6,538 bases of DNA from Bacillota bacterium (GTDB taxonomy: Bacteria; Bacillota_A; Clostridia; Peptostreptococcales; Anaerovoracaceae). Below, piece by piece: positions 5,825 to 6,538 of the stretch (the first letter of the stretch is position 1; each line of letters starts with the position of its first letter). Under the pieces are notes generated by a model that was not told the origin of the DNA, did no database searches, and saw only the letters and a program-made list of their open reading frames with translations. The translations under genes were made by a program, and so were the position numbers. The stretch is from contig JAFTHD010000222.1 of NCBI GenBank assembly GCA_017457585.1, positions 1 to 6,538 of the forward strand, given 5' to 3'.

Positions 5825-6388
5825 ATGAACTACGAGGAACTTTTGGAATATCTGGAGCTTGAAGGACCTGAGGATTTCCAGTACTTTGAGGCGATGGCAG
5901 ACCTGATTGAAAGCGAAGAGTACATCGAGCCTGAGGCCATCTACAAGCTGTTTTCAGGGGTGGATATGGACCTTGCGGCATCCATTGCCGAGGATTACTT
6001 TGAGGACATTTTAGAGGGGCTTCCCGAGGATGCAGCAGAGATCTACAGCCTGCTTCATCAGATCAAGCTCAGCATATGCGGTATGATGACAAACGCGGAA
6101 GGTGAGGACGACGTGCGCAAGCTTTCCGATGAGATATACAGGTTCAGGAACTGGTTCAGCGAAGAATCCCAGGTGGAACTTACGCCTGAGTCAGGCGGAA
6201 ATCCCGTAATCCAGTGCCTCAGAGACGGGATTACGACTTCCAGAATGGAGAAGTTGGGCGGCGAAAGGTACAGGTATGACTTTGAAGGAGCTCTTGATTA
6301 CGAGCTGGATGACTATGTGATTTCATTTGCAGAGCTTATGGCAACGGAGGATCTGAGCGAGGCGGAAGGTTCGCGCCATCTTAACTGA
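5825..6388 (+). CDS. Unrecognised acidic protein, coupled to murI
   Basis: I do not recognise this 187-aa protein. It is strongly acidic, rich in Glu and Asp, with probable alpha-helical content. An N-terminal part (MNYEELLEYLELEGPEDFQYFEAMADLIES) is followed by segments such as LAASIAEDYFEDILEGLPEDAAEIYSLL. There is no signal peptide, no membrane segment and no obvious catalytic motif, so it is probably cytoplasmic. GGGG at 5814-5817 lies 7 nt before the ATG, and the gene starts 2 nt after the murI TAG, so it is translated in the same operon. The premature stop in murI could therefore reduce its expression. The C-terminal tail (DLSEAEGSRHLN) is low in complexity and ends about 120 nt before a transposase start. 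A slight change of the natural terminus by the insertion cannot be excluded. Function is unknown. Confidence 0.8.
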   Translation: MNYEELLEYLELEGPEDFQYFEAMADLIESEEYIEPEAIYKLFSGVDMDLAASIAEDYFEDILEGLPEDAAEIYSLLHQIKLSICGMMTNAEGEDDVRKLSDEIYRFRNWFSEESQVELTPESGGNPVIQCLRDGITTSRMEKLGGERYRYDFEGALDYELDDYVISFAELMATEDLSEAEGSRHLN

Positions 6389-6435
6389 TTTTAACGATTA
6401 GATAATATGAAGTGACCCCACAATTGTAGGATCGT

Positions 6436-6492
6436 GGATTTACCCGTATACTGAATGTGTCAAGCATTTCAGAAGCGGGGATTACCGCATAC
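6436..6492 (+). repeat. Imperfect direct repeat inside the IS110-like leader
   Basis: GGATTTACCCGTATAC (6436-6451) recurs as GGATTACCGCATAC (6479-6492), differing by two single-base gaps and one T/C change. The copies start 43 nt apart and flank the internal hairpin at 6451-6472. The second copy lies across the small GCGG/CCGC hairpin. Confidence 0.5.
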
Positions 6493-6495
6493 AAT

Positions 6496-6501
6496 GGGAG
6501 G
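6496..6501 (+). promoter_or_regulatory. Ribosome-binding site of the IS110-like transposase, inside an inverted repeat
   Basis: GGGAGG lies 5 nt before ATG 6507, a strong site. Four of its six bases are paired in the predicted stem with 6416-6419, so it would be hidden in any transcript that includes 6411-6417. Confidence 0.65.
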
Positions 6502-6506
6502 TCACT

Positions 6507-6538
6507 ATGAAAAGAATAGTATATGTTGGAATCGATGT
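6507..6538 (+). mobile_element. Start of a probable IS110-family transposase gene (cut by window end)
   Basis: Only ten complete codons are visible, reading MKRIVYVGID, with the partial next codon consistent with V. The pattern [YIV]VGIDV right after a short basic start is characteristic of IS110/IS1111/IS116 transposases, where the Asp of GID is the first acidic residue of the RuvC-like DEDD domain. The ribosome-binding site supports ATG 6507 as the start. The left end of the element is not marked by a terminal inverted repeat, as expected for IS110, and probably lies between 6389 and 6411. The call rests on a short motif, so other RNase H-fold proteins beginning with a similar strand are possible. 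Confidence 0.65.

Larger units (their letters stand above)
6411..6506 (+). ncRNA. Candidate structured RNA in the 5' leader of an IS110-like element
   Basis: The two ends of this segment pair: AGTGACC (6411-6417) with GGTCACT (6500-6506), then CC with GG past a bulged A, then ATTGTA (6423-6428) with TACAAT (6490-6495). This gives about 15 base pairs. Inside, CTGAATG (6451-6457) pairs with CATTTCAG (6465-6472) with one bulge and a 7-nt loop, and GCGG (6475-6478) pairs with CCGC (6485-6488) around a 6-nt loop. A closed, branched RNA directly before an IS110-type transposase is where bridge RNAs lie in the IS110 group. Its length is short compared with the roughly 177-nt IS621 bridge RNA, and I cannot identify guide loops, so the assignment is tentative. 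The ribosome-binding site of the transposase is inside the closing stem. Confidence 0.4.

Noticed and set aside
6401..6406. GATAAT as a promoter -10 for the IS110-like leader RNA
   Set aside because: No acceptable -35 lies at 16-18 bp upstream and there is no TG extension. I could not support it as a promoter.
1..6538. CRISPR array, tRNA, rRNA or prophage genes
   Set aside because: I saw no regularly spaced repeats, no tRNA cloverleaf and no phage-type genes on either strand.

Overview
The window looks like a chromosomal segment of a low-to-mid G+C Gram-positive anaerobe (Bacillota, most likely class Clostridia). The reasons are consensus sigma-A type promoters, strong GGAGG/AAGGAG ribosome-binding sites, and a gene set with clostridial-style sequences: PepF, NadK, RluA-family synthase, MurI, an Rrf2 regulator with a Cys3-His cluster motif, and a NodB deacetylase. 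The family-level placement is inference; no rRNA or marker phylogeny is available here.

Layout. Positions 1-860 carry the 3' part of a plus-strand polysaccharide deacetylase gene, interrupted by an in-frame TGA at 198-200. Positions 917-1315 hold an Rrf2-type regulator with its own extended -10 promoter. A bidirectional intrinsic terminator at 1398-1427 closes both this gene and the converging minus-strand operon. That operon reads pepF (4909 to 3107), nadK (3110 to 2307, ATGA overlap with pepF) and an RluA-family pseudouridine synthase (2294 to 1401). A short divergent region (4910-4997) with a perfect 11-bp inverted repeat separates pepF from murI (4998 to 5822). MurI is followed 2 nt later by an unrecognised acidic protein gene (5825-6388). 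The right edge enters a mobile element: 11 codons, the last incomplete, of what looks like an IS110-family transposase start at 6507, preceded by a roughly 96-nt segment that can fold into a closed, branched RNA.

Themes. The housekeeping genes cover peptide turnover, NADP supply, RNA modification, D-glutamate for peptidoglycan and cell-wall glycan trimming. The striking anomaly is that three otherwise well conserved genes (deacetylase, pepF, murI) each contain a single in-frame stop with strong homology-like coding on both sides in the same frame, and pepF also has AAG where its ATG start should be. TGA, TAA and TAG are all used as ordinary terminators here, so a changed genetic code does not explain this. 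Decay, consensus errors or stop readthrough remain possible. The most interesting candidate system is the IS110-like 5' leader, which could be a bridge-RNA type guide, an RBS-sequestering translational lock, or both.
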